DNA of 64,000 bases from an uncultured Planctomycetota bacterium (GTDB lineage: Bacteria; Planctomycetota; UBA1135; GCA-002686595). The stretch spans positions 1 to 64,000 of the forward strand of contig CAIYPP010000111.1 of the NCBI GenBank assembly GCA_903928115.1, read 5' to 3'. Within the stretch, counting starts at the first letter, position 1; each line of letters begins with the position of its first letter. This document shows, piece by piece, positions 43,027 to 51,968 of this stretch. Position numbers and translations under genes: made by a program. The notes under the pieces were generated by a model. The model saw only the letters and a list, made by a program, of their open reading frames with translations. It had not been told where the DNA came from and ran no database searches.

Positions 43027-44534
43027 AGCTTCCAGAGTGCGGCGCTGCGCGGGCACTCGACGCGCGCGAAGCCCCGCTGACCGAGGCTGCGCGCGAGCGG
43101 GATGCGCTGGTCGTTCTCGCCGTGGACTAGGAACAGCGCCTTGCACAGGGGCGCGAGCGGCGTGAGCGTCGCGAGCAAGCCGTCGCGGTCCGCGTGTGCC
43201 GAGAAGCCGTTCATCACCGTCACGCGCGCACGCACCGCGTGCAACATGCCGAGGATGTTGACCTCTCTCGCGCCGTCGACGAGCCGACGCCCGAGCGTGC
43301 CCTGCGCTTGATAGCCCACGACCGCGATCTCGGTGTCGGGGCTCGCGATGCTCCACGCGAGGTGGTGCAGGATTCGCCCAGACTCCATCATGCCCGACGC
43401 GGAGATGATCACCGCGGGGCCCTTCGCCATGTTGAGCGCCTTGCTGTCGTCGACGGTCTGAGTGAAGTGCACCTTGAGGCGGTGCTCGCCCGACTCTGCC
43501 TTGCGCAGCCGCGCGAGGGCATCGTCGTCGAAACACTCGCGGTGCTTGTAGACGATCTCCGTCGCGCGCTTGGCGAGCGGACTGTCGACGTAGACCGGGA
43601 TGTCGGCGATCTTCTTGATCTCGAAGATGCGCGAGAGCGCGTAGAGGATGTGCTGCGTGCGGCCGACCGCGAAGGCGGGAATCAAGAGCTTGCCGCGGCG
43701 GCGCTTGTGCAGCCGCTCGACGGCGAGCGAGAGCTGCGCTTCGGTGTCGTCGACGGGGGGATGGCAGCGATCGCCGTAGGTGCTCTCGCAGATGAGCACG
43801 TCGGCGGGAGCGAGCGGCACCGGATCGCGCAGGATCGGCTGCGGTCGCCCGTAGTCGCCGGAGAACACGAGCCGCGTCGTACGGCCGCGCTCGCGCGCTT
43901 CGCACTCGACCCACGAGGCACCGAGGATGTGTCCCGCATCGTGCAGGCGCACGCGGAGGTTCGGACCGATCGAGAACCAGTCGCCCCAATGGTGGGGGAC
44001 GAAGAGCGGCAGCGTGTCGCGCACGTCTTCTTCGAGGTACAGCGGCAGGACCTCGCGCGTCGGCGGGTTGGAGACCTCGAGCGCCGGCGCATCGTCGTGG
44101 GTGTGGAAGTGCGCGAGTCCGGCGCGTGTGCGCCGCCGCTCGCTGCGATGCTCGCTGCGGTGCTCGTGTCGGGCGCGCACCTTGTCCATCACGCGGCGCT
44201 TGTTCAGGAACTCCGCATCCTTCAGCTGGATGTTCGCGCTGTCGAGCAGCATCGGCTCGGCGAGGTCGACCGTGGCGCCCGTGGAGTGGATCGGCCCTTG
44301 GAAGCCCCCGCGGACGAGCATCGGCAAGCGCCCGGAGTGGTCGATGTGCGCGTGGGAGAGCACCACCGCGTCGATCGAGCGCGGCTCGAAGCGGAACGTG
44401 GAGTTGCGCTTGTACGTGTCGGTGCGGTGACCTTGGAAGAGCCCGCACTCGAGCAGGATCTGCTTGCCGCCCGCGCGCAGGATGTGGCAGCTGCCCGTCG
44501 TTCCGTCGGTCGCGCCGTGAAATTCGAGTTCCAT
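43023..44534 (-). CDS. Beta-CASP metallo-beta-lactamase-fold ribonuclease
   Basis: 503 residues of the CPSF73/Ysh1-like class. Metal site HAHIDH (His61-His66), 'HDAGHILGAS', Asp in 'VFSGDYGRP'; beta-CASP motifs 'LICESTYG', 'VIISASGMMESGRILHHL' and 'NGFSAHADRDGL'. Expected to act as an RNA endo/exonuclease. A His/Arg-rich insertion (about residues 118-175, with 'HEHRSEH' and 'HFHTHDD') between the MBL and beta-CASP parts is unusual. Its end is translationally coupled to a JAMM gene, and it starts 6 bp after a sigma factor gene. Confidence 0.9.
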   Translation of the reverse strand: MELEFHGATDGTTGSCHILRAGGKQILLECGLFQGHRTDTYKRNSTFRFEPRSIDAVVLSHAHIDHSGRLPMLVRGGFQGPIHSTGATVDLAEPMLLDSANIQLKDAEFLNKRRVMDKVRARHEHRSEHRSERRRTRAGLAHFHTHDDAPALEVSNPPTREVLPLYLEEDVRDTLPLFVPHHWGDWFSIGPNLRVRLHDAGHILGASWVECEARERGRTTRLVFSGDYGRPQPILRDPVPLAPADVLICESTYGDRCHPPVDDTEAQLSLAVERLHKRRRGKLLIPAFAVGRTQHILYALSRIFEIKKIADIPVYVDSPLAKRATEIVYKHRECFDDDALARLRKAESGEHRLKVHFTQTVDDSKALNMAKGPAVIISASGMMESGRILHHLAWSIASPDTEIAVVGYQAQGTLGRRLVDGAREVNILGMLHAVRARVTVMNGFSAHADRDGLLATLTPLAPLCKALFLVHGENDQRIPLARSLGQRGFARVECPRSAALWKL

Positions 44535-44540
44535 CGGGTG

Positions 44541-45179
44541 TCACTCCTCGGCCGCGGGGTCGCTCGGGCCGCTCAAGATCGCCGACATGCGCGCGAGGGC
44601 GCGGTGCAGGAGCACCCGAATGGCCCCCTCGCTCTTGTTCATTTGTTGCGCGATCTCCGCGCGCGAGAGCCCGACCAAGTGCGCGAGCGTGATCACCTCG
44701 CGGTACTCCTCGGGCAGCTCTTCGAACGCGCGCTCGATGCGCTCGACTTCCTCGCGTCGCACGGCCGCGCGGCTCGGCGAGGAGAAGCGCCCATAGCAGT
44801 CGAGCAGCGCGCCTTCGTCGAAGCTGCTGCCGCCGCCTGCCGCCGCACCGAGCGCGACCTCGCGCTGTGCGTCGCGCTTCTGCGCGAGATAGAAGTCGCG
44901 TCGGTTGAGGATCTTCCGCAGCGCGGTGGTGTACAGCCACTGCTTGAAGGCCGCCTCGCTCGGAAACTGAAAGCGATCGATGTGCTCGATCACCTCGCGG
45001 CACACCGACTGCACGATGTCGGCGCTCGACTCGCGAGCTCGGACCATCGGACCCGCGCGCAGCCGCACGAAGGCGTGCAGCTCCGGCAGGTAGCGGACGA
45101 TCAGCGCGTCGACGGCCGCCCGATCTCCCTGCGCGGCGCGCTCTGCGAGGCGCCCGAGGTCTTGCGCGGAGCCATCCAT
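44541..45179 (-). CDS. ECF-type RNA polymerase sigma factor
   Basis: 212 residues. Region 2: 'SSADIVQSVCREVIEHIDRF' and 'KQWLYTTALRKILNRRDFYL'; region 4: 'LPEEYREVITLAHLVGLSRA' and 'KSEGAIRVLLHRALARM'. Resembles planctomycete-type ECF factors of the SigZ-like 'sigma-70 family, ECF41/Pla' style with Asp/Ser-rich linker. The second in the window and unlike the first in sequence. No anti-sigma gene adjoins; it is the first gene of a run ending in the JAMM gene. Confidence 0.88.
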   Translation of the reverse strand: MDGSAQDLGRLAERAAQGDRAAVDALIVRYLPELHAFVRLRAGPMVRARESSADIVQSVCREVIEHIDRFQFPSEAAFKQWLYTTALRKILNRRDFYLAQKRDAQREVALGAAAGGGSSFDEGALLDCYGRFSSPSRAAVRREEVERIERAFEELPEEYREVITLAHLVGLSRAEIAQQMNKSEGAIRVLLHRALARMSAILSGPSDPAAEE

Positions 45180-45341
45180 GGAATGCGAGCGAGCATACCA
45201 GCCAGCGCGGACCCGCTACGATCTCGCGCCTTGCTGTCCCTCTCGCGATGAACTTCACCCACACCTCGACGGCCGCTGCGCTGCTCGGCGTCCTCGCCTG
45301 CGAGTGGGCGGTACGTCGCCGCGGGGAGCGAGCGACCCGAC

Positions 45342-45654
45342 TCAGAGCATCGAGCCCGCGCCGGTGTTGGCCAAGTGGGACGATACTCCAGCCCAGATCG
45401 TGCCGTTCATCGCGCAGAGGTCGGCGAGTACGAGACCGGTGATTCACATGGCTCGTGGCCGCAAGAAGGCGGTCGCCGAAGCGGACCAGCCCGAACGCGG
45501 AAGCCGTGAGCCCCCAGCTCGGTCCGACCGCCAGCAAGAGTGAGTTTCAGCGTTGCATCGCTTCGCGCTCGCGGGGTGGCATGAGGTAGCCGCGGAAGCA
45601 GAGCTCGTCGACAAGCGGCAGCACGAGCAGGCGAAGTCCGTGGCTGGGATCCAC
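45342..45654 (-). pseudogene. Remnant of a CAAX-type (CPBP) intramembrane protease
   Basis: Three adjoining pieces read as one CPBP protein. (1) From GTG 45654: 'LVLPLVDELCFRGYLMP', the E-x3-R-G active-site motif (first of the two Glu is Asp). (2) After an in-frame TGA (45547-45549): 'GPSWGLTASAFGLVRFGD', matching 'FGLVH' of the family with His changed to Arg. (3) After a frameshift (45435-45437): 'GTIWAGVSSHLANTG', the third conserved helix with its His, then a stop at 45342. One stop, one frameshift and an altered metal ligand show decay. Confidence 0.7.
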
Positions 45655-46228
45655 GGCAAATGGCTACACACTCGCGACTTCGATGGGCAGCTCGATCACG
45701 GTGCGCAGTCTTTGGATGGGCAGCGTTCCTGCGCTCACCAGCCCCGCGCGGCGCAGCGCACGCAGAGGCTCGAGCGGTCCCGCGAGCGGGAACTGGCGTT
45801 CAGGCCGCAGGATCGTCGGGGAGAGCGGTTATCGAAGCGCGTCGCAGGTCCACAGGCTCGGCTCGATTCGAAGTGTTGCTGCGGCCAAGCATGCGGTATC
45901 GCCGCTCCCTAGCGGAAGCAGCTCGCGGGAGCTCTTCGAAGCGCATCTTGCGGGGCGCGAGCACGGCGGGGGCGAGACGGGCTAGCCCAGATCGAACCAG
46001 AGCGTTGAAAAGGTCAGGCGGAGCGTGTGTCCAGGGACGCACGCGCGGACAACCCCGCGGCGTTCTGGGTCGAGAGCGGGCCGGATTGGACAAGCGCTCG
46101 ACAAGAGTTGCTGAAATCCGGAGGAGGTGCGGAACTTCGCACCCCACGGATTCGTCCGCACCGCTAGCCTGAATCGTTAGCGAGGGGCCCCGAGCCCCTG
46201 CGTGTCGCCACCGAAAGGAGCTCTCCCC
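45655..46228. other. Non-coding, decayed stretch before the subtilase gene
   Basis: No complete gene is supported between the CAAX-protease remnant and the subtilase start. On the minus strand 45664-45810 a protein-like segment ('GPLEPLRALRRAGLVSAG') lies in the same frame as the protease remnant but ends in a TAG (45664-45666); it may be its N-terminal part or another relic. The rest (45810-46190) shows lower coding character than the neighbours. The final 40 bp hold the ribosome site AAAGGAG of the subtilase gene. Confidence 0.5.
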
Positions 46229-49200
46229 GTGAAGCACCGTTTCTATCGCTGCGTCGCCGCATCCTGTCTCCTTGCGCCCGCTTCGTTGGCCTTGCAGGGG
46301 ACGCCGACGTCGTTCGGTCCGCAGTCGCGTCCGGCGCCGCCGCCCGAGTACACGCCCAACGGACCGTTCGAGAGTGTGCTCGACGACTCTGTGCCGCTGC
46401 CGATCCCTCAGGTGGTCGAGGCGGGCGAGCAGGGGGACCGCGTGGTGGCGCCAGCCTCGGGCGATCCGTACTTCCTCGGCTTCGCGGGTGGGCTCCATTA
46501 TCCGCCGGCGGGTGAACGCACGGATCCATTCCTCGAAGCGGAGCTCGCGCGAGCGCACGCGGACGGGAGGCCCGCGGAGCTCTCGTGGGGCTTCGTGATG
46601 TTTGGAAAGCGCATCACGGAGGCGCGGCTCGACCGTCTGCGCGCACTCGGCGTGCGCGTGATCGAGTTTCACCCGCACTACACGATGAAGGTCGCGCTCT
46701 CGCGCGAGGCGCTCGCTCAGGTGGCCGCGCTCGACTTCGTGCGCTGGGTGGGCGCGGCGCGTCCGGCGCAGAAGCTGCACCCGGTGCTCGCGAAGCAGGT
46801 CGAGGCGGCGGCACCGGGCGATGTGCTCGACGTGTACGTCTCGGTGTTCGACTCCGATCTCTGCGCGGCGAGCGAGGAGATCGCGCTCGCACGCGCGACG
46901 AGCGTCGACCCCGACGGGACGATCCGCGAGGTCGAGGGCGCGAAGCCGAGCGTGAAGTGGATGTCGCACGGCTGGCAAGAGAAGCGCTTGGTGGAGCTCG
47001 GCCTCGACGTGCACGAGTACGCCGACCGTATCCGTGCGTTCCGCGCGCGCATGCCGCGCGCATCGCTCGAGGCGCTGCTCGCGAGCGACTTCGTGCAGTT
47101 CGTGGAGGCGGACCTGCCGGCGACTACGATGGCGCTCGCGCTGCCGCACGACGAGTCCACGACGATGATCTCGACGGATCGCACGCGCGCCGCCTACGAC
47201 GGTGGAACGAGCAGCACCGTGATCGCGGGCTTCGCGGACTCGGGGCTCGAGACCGCGCACTCCGACCTGAACATCTGGGGTTGGGGCTGGGACCTCGCCA
47301 ACACGACGGGCCCTTGGAACGACGAAAATACGCATGGAACGCACGTCGCGGGCTCGTTCCTCGGCCGAGGCGTGGGAAGCGCCAGCAAGAAGGGCAATGC
47401 TCCCGGTCTTGCGTCGTGGGGTGGCACGAGCCGCTTCTACAACGTGCGCATTTTCGGAGCCTCGGGCTCGGGGCCTGTGTCTCTGCCCACCGTGATGGGC
47501 AACTTCTCGAACCCCATCAACGACGGCGTTTCCGTCACGCCGCGACCGGACGTGTGCAATCACTCTTGGGGCGGTGGCAACGGCGGAGCGCTCGGCAGCG
47601 AGGCGGATTGCCGCACGATCGACGATCAGGTGCACAACCAGTGGCAGGTACACGTCTTCGCGGCGGGCAACAACGGAAACAACACGGCGGGCTCGCTGGG
47701 CGTGCAAGCGAGCGCCAAGAATGCGCTCACGGTTGGCAACGTGCTGGATTATCGCGATGCGATCGGCGACCCGGGCACGCTGTGGACCAACTCGAGCACC
47801 GGACCGACGGGCGACGGTCGCTGGAAACCGAACGTCACGGCGCCCGGACGCTGGATCAGCTCCGCAGACGCGACGACCACCTCGGGCTACTCGAACAAGT
47901 CGGGAACTTCGATGGCGGCTCCGCACGTCGCGGGCTTGGTCGCGCAGATCCTCGATCACTACGGGTCGCTGCGTTCGTGGCCCGAACCGGTGATGGCGCT
48001 GCTCATGGCCTCGGCCACGACGAAGGACAACGCCGCTCTGATCGCGCCGAGCGACACGCACCTCGACAACTACGGCGCGGGCCGAGTGCAGGCTTGGCGC
48101 GCGCACTATCCCTCGAGCAACACGGCGTGGTACGTCTGGAACTACGACGTCACGAATGCCGCGCTCAACGCGGACTTCACGGTCAATGCGGGCGCGACGC
48201 GTCTCGTCGTGTGTGCGATGTACAGCGAGCCAGCCGCCTCGGCGGGTGCTTCTCGAGCGCTCGTGAATGACTACGACTTGTACATCGACTCTCCGCCGAT
48301 CGACACCACGGCGAACAACACGGGCGAGTACTTCGCGCATCAGTCCACGCTCAACAACTGTGAGATCCGCACCATCAACACGCCGCCCGCCGGCACTTGG
48401 CGCTGGAAGCTCTACAACCAGTCCGTGACTGGTCGCGTGTACACCGGCATCGCGGTCCAGGTGATTTACGGCGACACCACGCCGGACGGCACGCTCAATG
48501 TCACGGCGCTCGACTCGTTCGTGAAGCCCAACGAAAACGTCACGATCACGGCGACTGCGACGAACCCGGCCAATGGCTCGGTGGGCTCGGCCGTGTTCTT
48601 CGACTCGACGTCGGTCGGCGACTCGCTTCAATCGTCGAGCACGACACTCGACGACGGCGTCGTGACCGACCTCATGAGCAACCAACACTCCGGGCGCGAC
48701 GTGCTCGTCGGTGACCTGATCTCGGGTGACACCAAGTCCGCGACTTGGGTGACGCGCTGGGCGACCGAAGGTTCGAAGACTTGGACCGTCGACGCACGCT
48801 CGGACAACTGGGTCGACAAGTCCGACTCGGTGGCCATCGTGGTCGATGGAACTGCGCCGAGCGCTCCCGGCGCGATCAGTTCGGTGAGCCACCCCGTCAA
48901 CACGTGGGTCAGTTCCTCGAGCGCCACCTTCACATGGATCGCGTCGACGGACGCGCTCTCGGGGATCGATGGCTACGGCGAGGCCTACGGCTCGGCTGCG
49001 ATCAGCGCCGCGTCGATCGCGAATCTCAAGGACATGGAGGGCGTCACGACCTTCACGCGCACGATTCCGGACGGTACGTGGTACTGGGGTCTCAAGGCCG
49101 TCGACAACTCCGGTAACTGGGGCACGGCGGCGGCGAACTACGGGCCGATCAAGATCGACACCGCGCCGCCGACGCAGCCCGGCGTGATCAGCTCCTCGAC

Positions 49201-49894
49201 GCACAGCGCGGGCGTGCAGTCGTGCGCCACGAACGTCACGCTCAACTGGTCGGCTTCGGGTGATTTCTCGTCGGGCGTCGACCGCTACGTGTACGTCATC
49301 AACACGCTGCCGGCTTGGGATCCTACGACGGGCACGGTGCTCGCCGCGGGTTCCACCAGCGCGAGCTTCGTGCTCGGATCTTCGGCCTCGCCGCGCTACT
49401 TCCACCTGCGTGCTCAGGACGCTGCGGGCAACTGGGGTGCGACGCGCACCTTCGGTCCGCTGCTCGTCAACGCGAGCTCGGTCTCGACCTATTGCACGGC
49501 CAAGACAAACTCCCTCGGCTGCGTTCCGGTGATCGGCACGAACTCGGCTCAGCCTTCGAAGAGCTTGGGTCTGCTCACGGTGACGTGCTCGAACGTGCTC
49601 AATCAGAAGAACGGCTTGCTCTTCTGGGCCATGAGCACCAGCGCAACGCCGTTCCAAGGTGGCTTCAAGTGCGTGGGCAACCCCACGAACCGTACGGCGT
49701 CGATCAGCTCCGGCGGTCCGTTGAGCGGAAACTCCTGCACGGGCAGCTATGCCTTCACCTTCTCCACGGCATACATGAACTCTGTCGGGCTGAATCCGGG
49801 CGACACGGTGTTCGCGCAGTGGTGGATGCGCGATCCGGCGAGTCCGAGCACCACGGGACTGTCGAACGGCGTGCGCTTCACGGTTTGTCAGTGA
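46229..49894 (+). CDS. Exported subtilisin-like serine protease with C-terminal Cys-containing domain
   Basis: 1221 residues from GTG 46229 (AAAGGAG 8 bases upstream). Signal peptide ends near 'SLALQ'. A prodomain-like region (about 100-320) precedes an S8 peptidase domain with the full triad: Asp337 (GFADSGLE), His369 (NTHGTHVAGS), Ser561 (SGTSMAAPHVAG). Beyond about 650 come beta-sandwich segments: two similar units around 'TAPSAPGAISSVSHPVNTW' and 'TAPPTQPGVISSSTHSAGV' (about 880 and 980). The last 130 residues form a distinct domain starting 'YCTAKTNSLGCVPVIG' and ending '...RFTVCQ', rich in Gly/Ser with spaced Cys. It is probably secreted or surface-bound. Confidence 0.92.
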   Translation: MKHRFYRCVAASCLLAPASLALQGTPTSFGPQSRPAPPPEYTPNGPFESVLDDSVPLPIPQVVEAGEQGDRVVAPASGDPYFLGFAGGLHYPPAGERTDPFLEAELARAHADGRPAELSWGFVMFGKRITEARLDRLRALGVRVIEFHPHYTMKVALSREALAQVAALDFVRWVGAARPAQKLHPVLAKQVEAAAPGDVLDVYVSVFDSDLCAASEEIALARATSVDPDGTIREVEGAKPSVKWMSHGWQEKRLVELGLDVHEYADRIRAFRARMPRASLEALLASDFVQFVEADLPATTMALALPHDESTTMISTDRTRAAYDGGTSSTVIAGFADSGLETAHSDLNIWGWGWDLANTTGPWNDENTHGTHVAGSFLGRGVGSASKKGNAPGLASWGGTSRFYNVRIFGASGSGPVSLPTVMGNFSNPINDGVSVTPRPDVCNHSWGGGNGGALGSEADCRTIDDQVHNQWQVHVFAAGNNGNNTAGSLGVQASAKNALTVGNVLDYRDAIGDPGTLWTNSSTGPTGDGRWKPNVTAPGRWISSADATTTSGYSNKSGTSMAAPHVAGLVAQILDHYGSLRSWPEPVMALLMASATTKDNAALIAPSDTHLDNYGAGRVQAWRAHYPSSNTAWYVWNYDVTNAALNADFTVNAGATRLVVCAMYSEPAASAGASRALVNDYDLYIDSPPIDTTANNTGEYFAHQSTLNNCEIRTINTPPAGTWRWKLYNQSVTGRVYTGIAVQVIYGDTTPDGTLNVTALDSFVKPNENVTITATATNPANGSVGSAVFFDSTSVGDSLQSSSTTLDDGVVTDLMSNQHSGRDVLVGDLISGDTKSATWVTRWATEGSKTWTVDARSDNWVDKSDSVAIVVDGTAPSAPGAISSVSHPVNTWVSSSSATFTWIASTDALSGIDGYGEAYGSAAISAASIANLKDMEGVTTFTRTIPDGTWYWGLKAVDNSGNWGTAAANYGPIKIDTAPPTQPGVISSSTHSAGVQSCATNVTLNWSASGDFSSGVDRYVYVINTLPAWDPTTGTVLAAGSTSASFVLGSSASPRYFHLRAQDAAGNWGATRTFGPLLVNASSVSTYCTAKTNSLGCVPVIGTNSAQPSKSLGLLTVTCSNVLNQKNGLLFWAMSTSATPFQGGFKCVGNPTNRTASISSGGPLSGNSCTGSYAFTFSTAYMNSVGLNPGDTVFAQWWMRDPASPSTTGLSNGVRFTVCQ

Positions 49895-49918
49895 CACGCA
49901 CTCCTCGAACGTGAAGTT

Positions 49919-49956
49919 CGCCGCGGCGGCGCAGCTGGATCTGCGCTGCCGCGGCG
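49919..49956. terminator. Long GC hairpin downstream of the subtilase gene
   Basis: 16-bp stem with one G-U pair (CGCCGCGGCGGCGCAG against CTGCGCTGCCGCGGCG) around a 6-base loop CTGGAT, 25 bp after the stop codon. No T-run follows. It may end the subtilase transcript or protect its 3' end; the following gene, a lipoprotein, starts 56 bp later. Confidence 0.6.
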
Positions 49957-50011
49957 GTGGCACGGGGGGCGTTCTGGGGCTAGAGTCCTGAATCCACGGA
50001 GACGTCCCCGC

Positions 50012-51958
50012 ATGAACCGTATCGCCCGCTCGCTGATCCTCGCTGCTCCGATCGCCCTCGCCGCGTGTGTTGAACAGGAGGACACTTCGCTCCTCTTCCA
50101 GGCGCGGTCTTCGACAGTTTCATCGGGGGCGAGCACGCCGATCCTCGTGCGTGAGCGGCGGCTGGCGTTCCTCGCGGACGAACTGACTACGGGCCTGGGC
50201 GGGACCGACATGAACGAGGACGGCGACAAGCTGGATCGCATCGCGGTGCTCGTCGACATGGTCGACGGCACCGAGGTGCGGCTCGACGTCGCCGCGAGCG
50301 AGCTCGCGCTGGCGGGCTCGAGCTTGTACCTCGTCGTCGACGAGGTGGAGGACAATGAAGACTGGAACGGTGACACCGACCAGCTCGACCTCGTGCTCTT
50401 GCGCACTCCGACGGGCTCGCCGTCGCCTGACACCGTGGCGTTCTTCGACGACCTGCGCCGAACGAGTCGCGGTCCACGCATCGCGGTGACCGACAATGAG
50501 AAGCTCTTCTACTGCGAGTCGCCGGGCGCGACGCCCCTCGCAGCCGGTGAGACGGCGCTCGCGATGGTCTCGCTGACGGGTGGCGCGCCGAATCCTGCCA
50601 TGCGCCTCATGAACGACGACGCGGCGAACAATCTGTCGCCCGAGCTCGCGGGCAGCGACGGAAACGTGGTCTTTCTCGGGCTGGACGAGAGCGACGAGGG
50701 GCGCGACCTCAACGGCGATGGAGACACCACCGACGACCACGTGCTCGCGCTCGTGAACGCAAGCGTTTCGACGCCCAAGGTGAAGTCGACGGGCAAGGCG
50801 ATGGCCGACCACGACGCGCCGGCGCGCGCGGCGGCCGCGAGCGGCGGCGAGACCGTGGTGGCGTTTCTGGTCGACGAGGCCGCGCAGGGGGGTGGTTCGC
50901 TCAACAACTACAGCGGCGCCTTCGCCAACTGGCGGCCGGCGCACTGCACCGCCAACGACACGGACACGACCGACGAGGTGCTGCACTTCCTCTGGCTCAA
51001 CTCGTTCTTCGCGGGCACGACGCAGCCGGTGAACACCGCCTTCGCGGGCGAGGAGCGCGTGCTGGTCACGACCAACGGCACGGCCACGTTCGTCGCCTCG
51101 ATCGTGCCCGAGTCCGACGACGGCAACTGCGCGACCGTCGGCCTGAACAATGATGGAGACACCACGGACGACGTCTTGCGCTGGGTGCGCGCCGAGAACC
51201 CGCTCGGATCGTCGGGCGTCTTCACCGCCGCGATCGGGCTGGTCGCGCTCGAGGACGTTCCCGGTGGTACGCACGGCGCGACAGACTTTGCTGGACGCTG
51301 GATCGTTGTGATCGACGAGGAGGCCGACGGCCGCTCGTGGGACGGCGAGGTCTCGAACGCGACCAACAACGTCGAGCACTTGGTCGGCTGGCTCGACCCG
51401 ACGGACGGCAACGCGGCGCTGTGGCGCACGGACCATTCGCCCAGCGCGGGATTCCAGTGCGGCGGAGCGAGCTGGATGGGCGAGCTCGAGGACCGCACGC
51501 GAGTTCCGATCGGCTTCGAGGAGAGCGTGTTCGGCGCGCCGATCAACGGTCGCGATACGGACCTGCTCGACAGCGTGCCCGTGTTCTCGCGCTTCGATCC
51601 CAACGACGCCGACGACTTCGACTTTCCCGGTCCGGCGGTGGCGGTCGACGCGGACAACGCGGGCATCGCGATCTCGAACAACATCGCGTACTACCGCGTC
51701 GACGAGGCTGCCGACAACTTTGACTGGAACAAGGACGGCGACAAGCTCGACCGCGTGCTCTTCCGCACGACCGTCTCGACCTTGGGCGACAACTACTACC
51801 TCTCGCCGATTGCCGACATTCCCACACCGGCCGTGGTCGCGGATTCCTACAACGTCGCGGGCGCGTTCCTCGGCGAAGAGTCTTCGGCGCGCGTCGACCT
51901 GAACGGCGACGGCGATCAGAACGACTTCGTCGTGCGCTGGATGCGCGTCGGCCCCTGA
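50012..51958 (+). CDS. Lipoprotein with repeated calcium-loop-like motifs
   Basis: 648 residues, lipobox LAAC (Cys19). No known enzyme family. Six units of the form D/N-x-N-x-DGD-x-x-D-x-[VIL] occur: 'NEDGDKLDRIAVL', 'NGDTDQLDLVLL', 'NGDGDTTDDHVLAL', 'NNDGDTTDDVLRWV', 'NKDGDKLDRVLF', 'NGDGDQNDFVVRW'. They look like the Asp-rich calcium loops of dockerin or thrombospondin type 3 repeats but are spaced 50-150 residues apart, each followed by a beta strand, suggesting a propeller-like or repeat scaffold stabilised by calcium. Four Cys in the middle part. Follows the subtilase; function unknown. Confidence 0.7.
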   Translation: MNRIARSLILAAPIALAACVEQEDTSLLFQARSSTVSSGASTPILVRERRLAFLADELTTGLGGTDMNEDGDKLDRIAVLVDMVDGTEVRLDVAASELALAGSSLYLVVDEVEDNEDWNGDTDQLDLVLLRTPTGSPSPDTVAFFDDLRRTSRGPRIAVTDNEKLFYCESPGATPLAAGETALAMVSLTGGAPNPAMRLMNDDAANNLSPELAGSDGNVVFLGLDESDEGRDLNGDGDTTDDHVLALVNASVSTPKVKSTGKAMADHDAPARAAAASGGETVVAFLVDEAAQGGGSLNNYSGAFANWRPAHCTANDTDTTDEVLHFLWLNSFFAGTTQPVNTAFAGEERVLVTTNGTATFVASIVPESDDGNCATVGLNNDGDTTDDVLRWVRAENPLGSSGVFTAAIGLVALEDVPGGTHGATDFAGRWIVVIDEEADGRSWDGEVSNATNNVEHLVGWLDPTDGNAALWRTDHSPSAGFQCGGASWMGELEDRTRVPIGFEESVFGAPINGRDTDLLDSVPVFSRFDPNDADDFDFPGPAVAVDADNAGIAISNNIAYYRVDEAADNFDWNKDGDKLDRVLFRTTVSTLGDNYYLSPIADIPTPAVVADSYNVAGAFLGEESSARVDLNGDGDQNDFVVRWMRVGP

Positions 51959-51968
51959 GCGTCGCGCA

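Noticed and set aside
42616-45537. Very long minus-strand frame reading through the JAMM gene
   Set aside because: Only its last 136 codons are a real protein; the upstream part is an out-of-frame reading of the beta-CASP and sigma factor genes.
45547-45549. In-frame TGA in the CAAX-protease remnant as another selenocysteine codon
   Set aside because: No redox motif surrounds it, the same locus carries a frameshift, a second stop and a lost His, and no family member has Cys at that position to my knowledge.
45800-49963. 1387-codon open frame on the minus strand
   Set aside because: Antisense to the subtilase, whose catalytic triad, signal peptide and ribosome site are all on the plus strand. 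The composition is Arg-rich with no recognisable fold.
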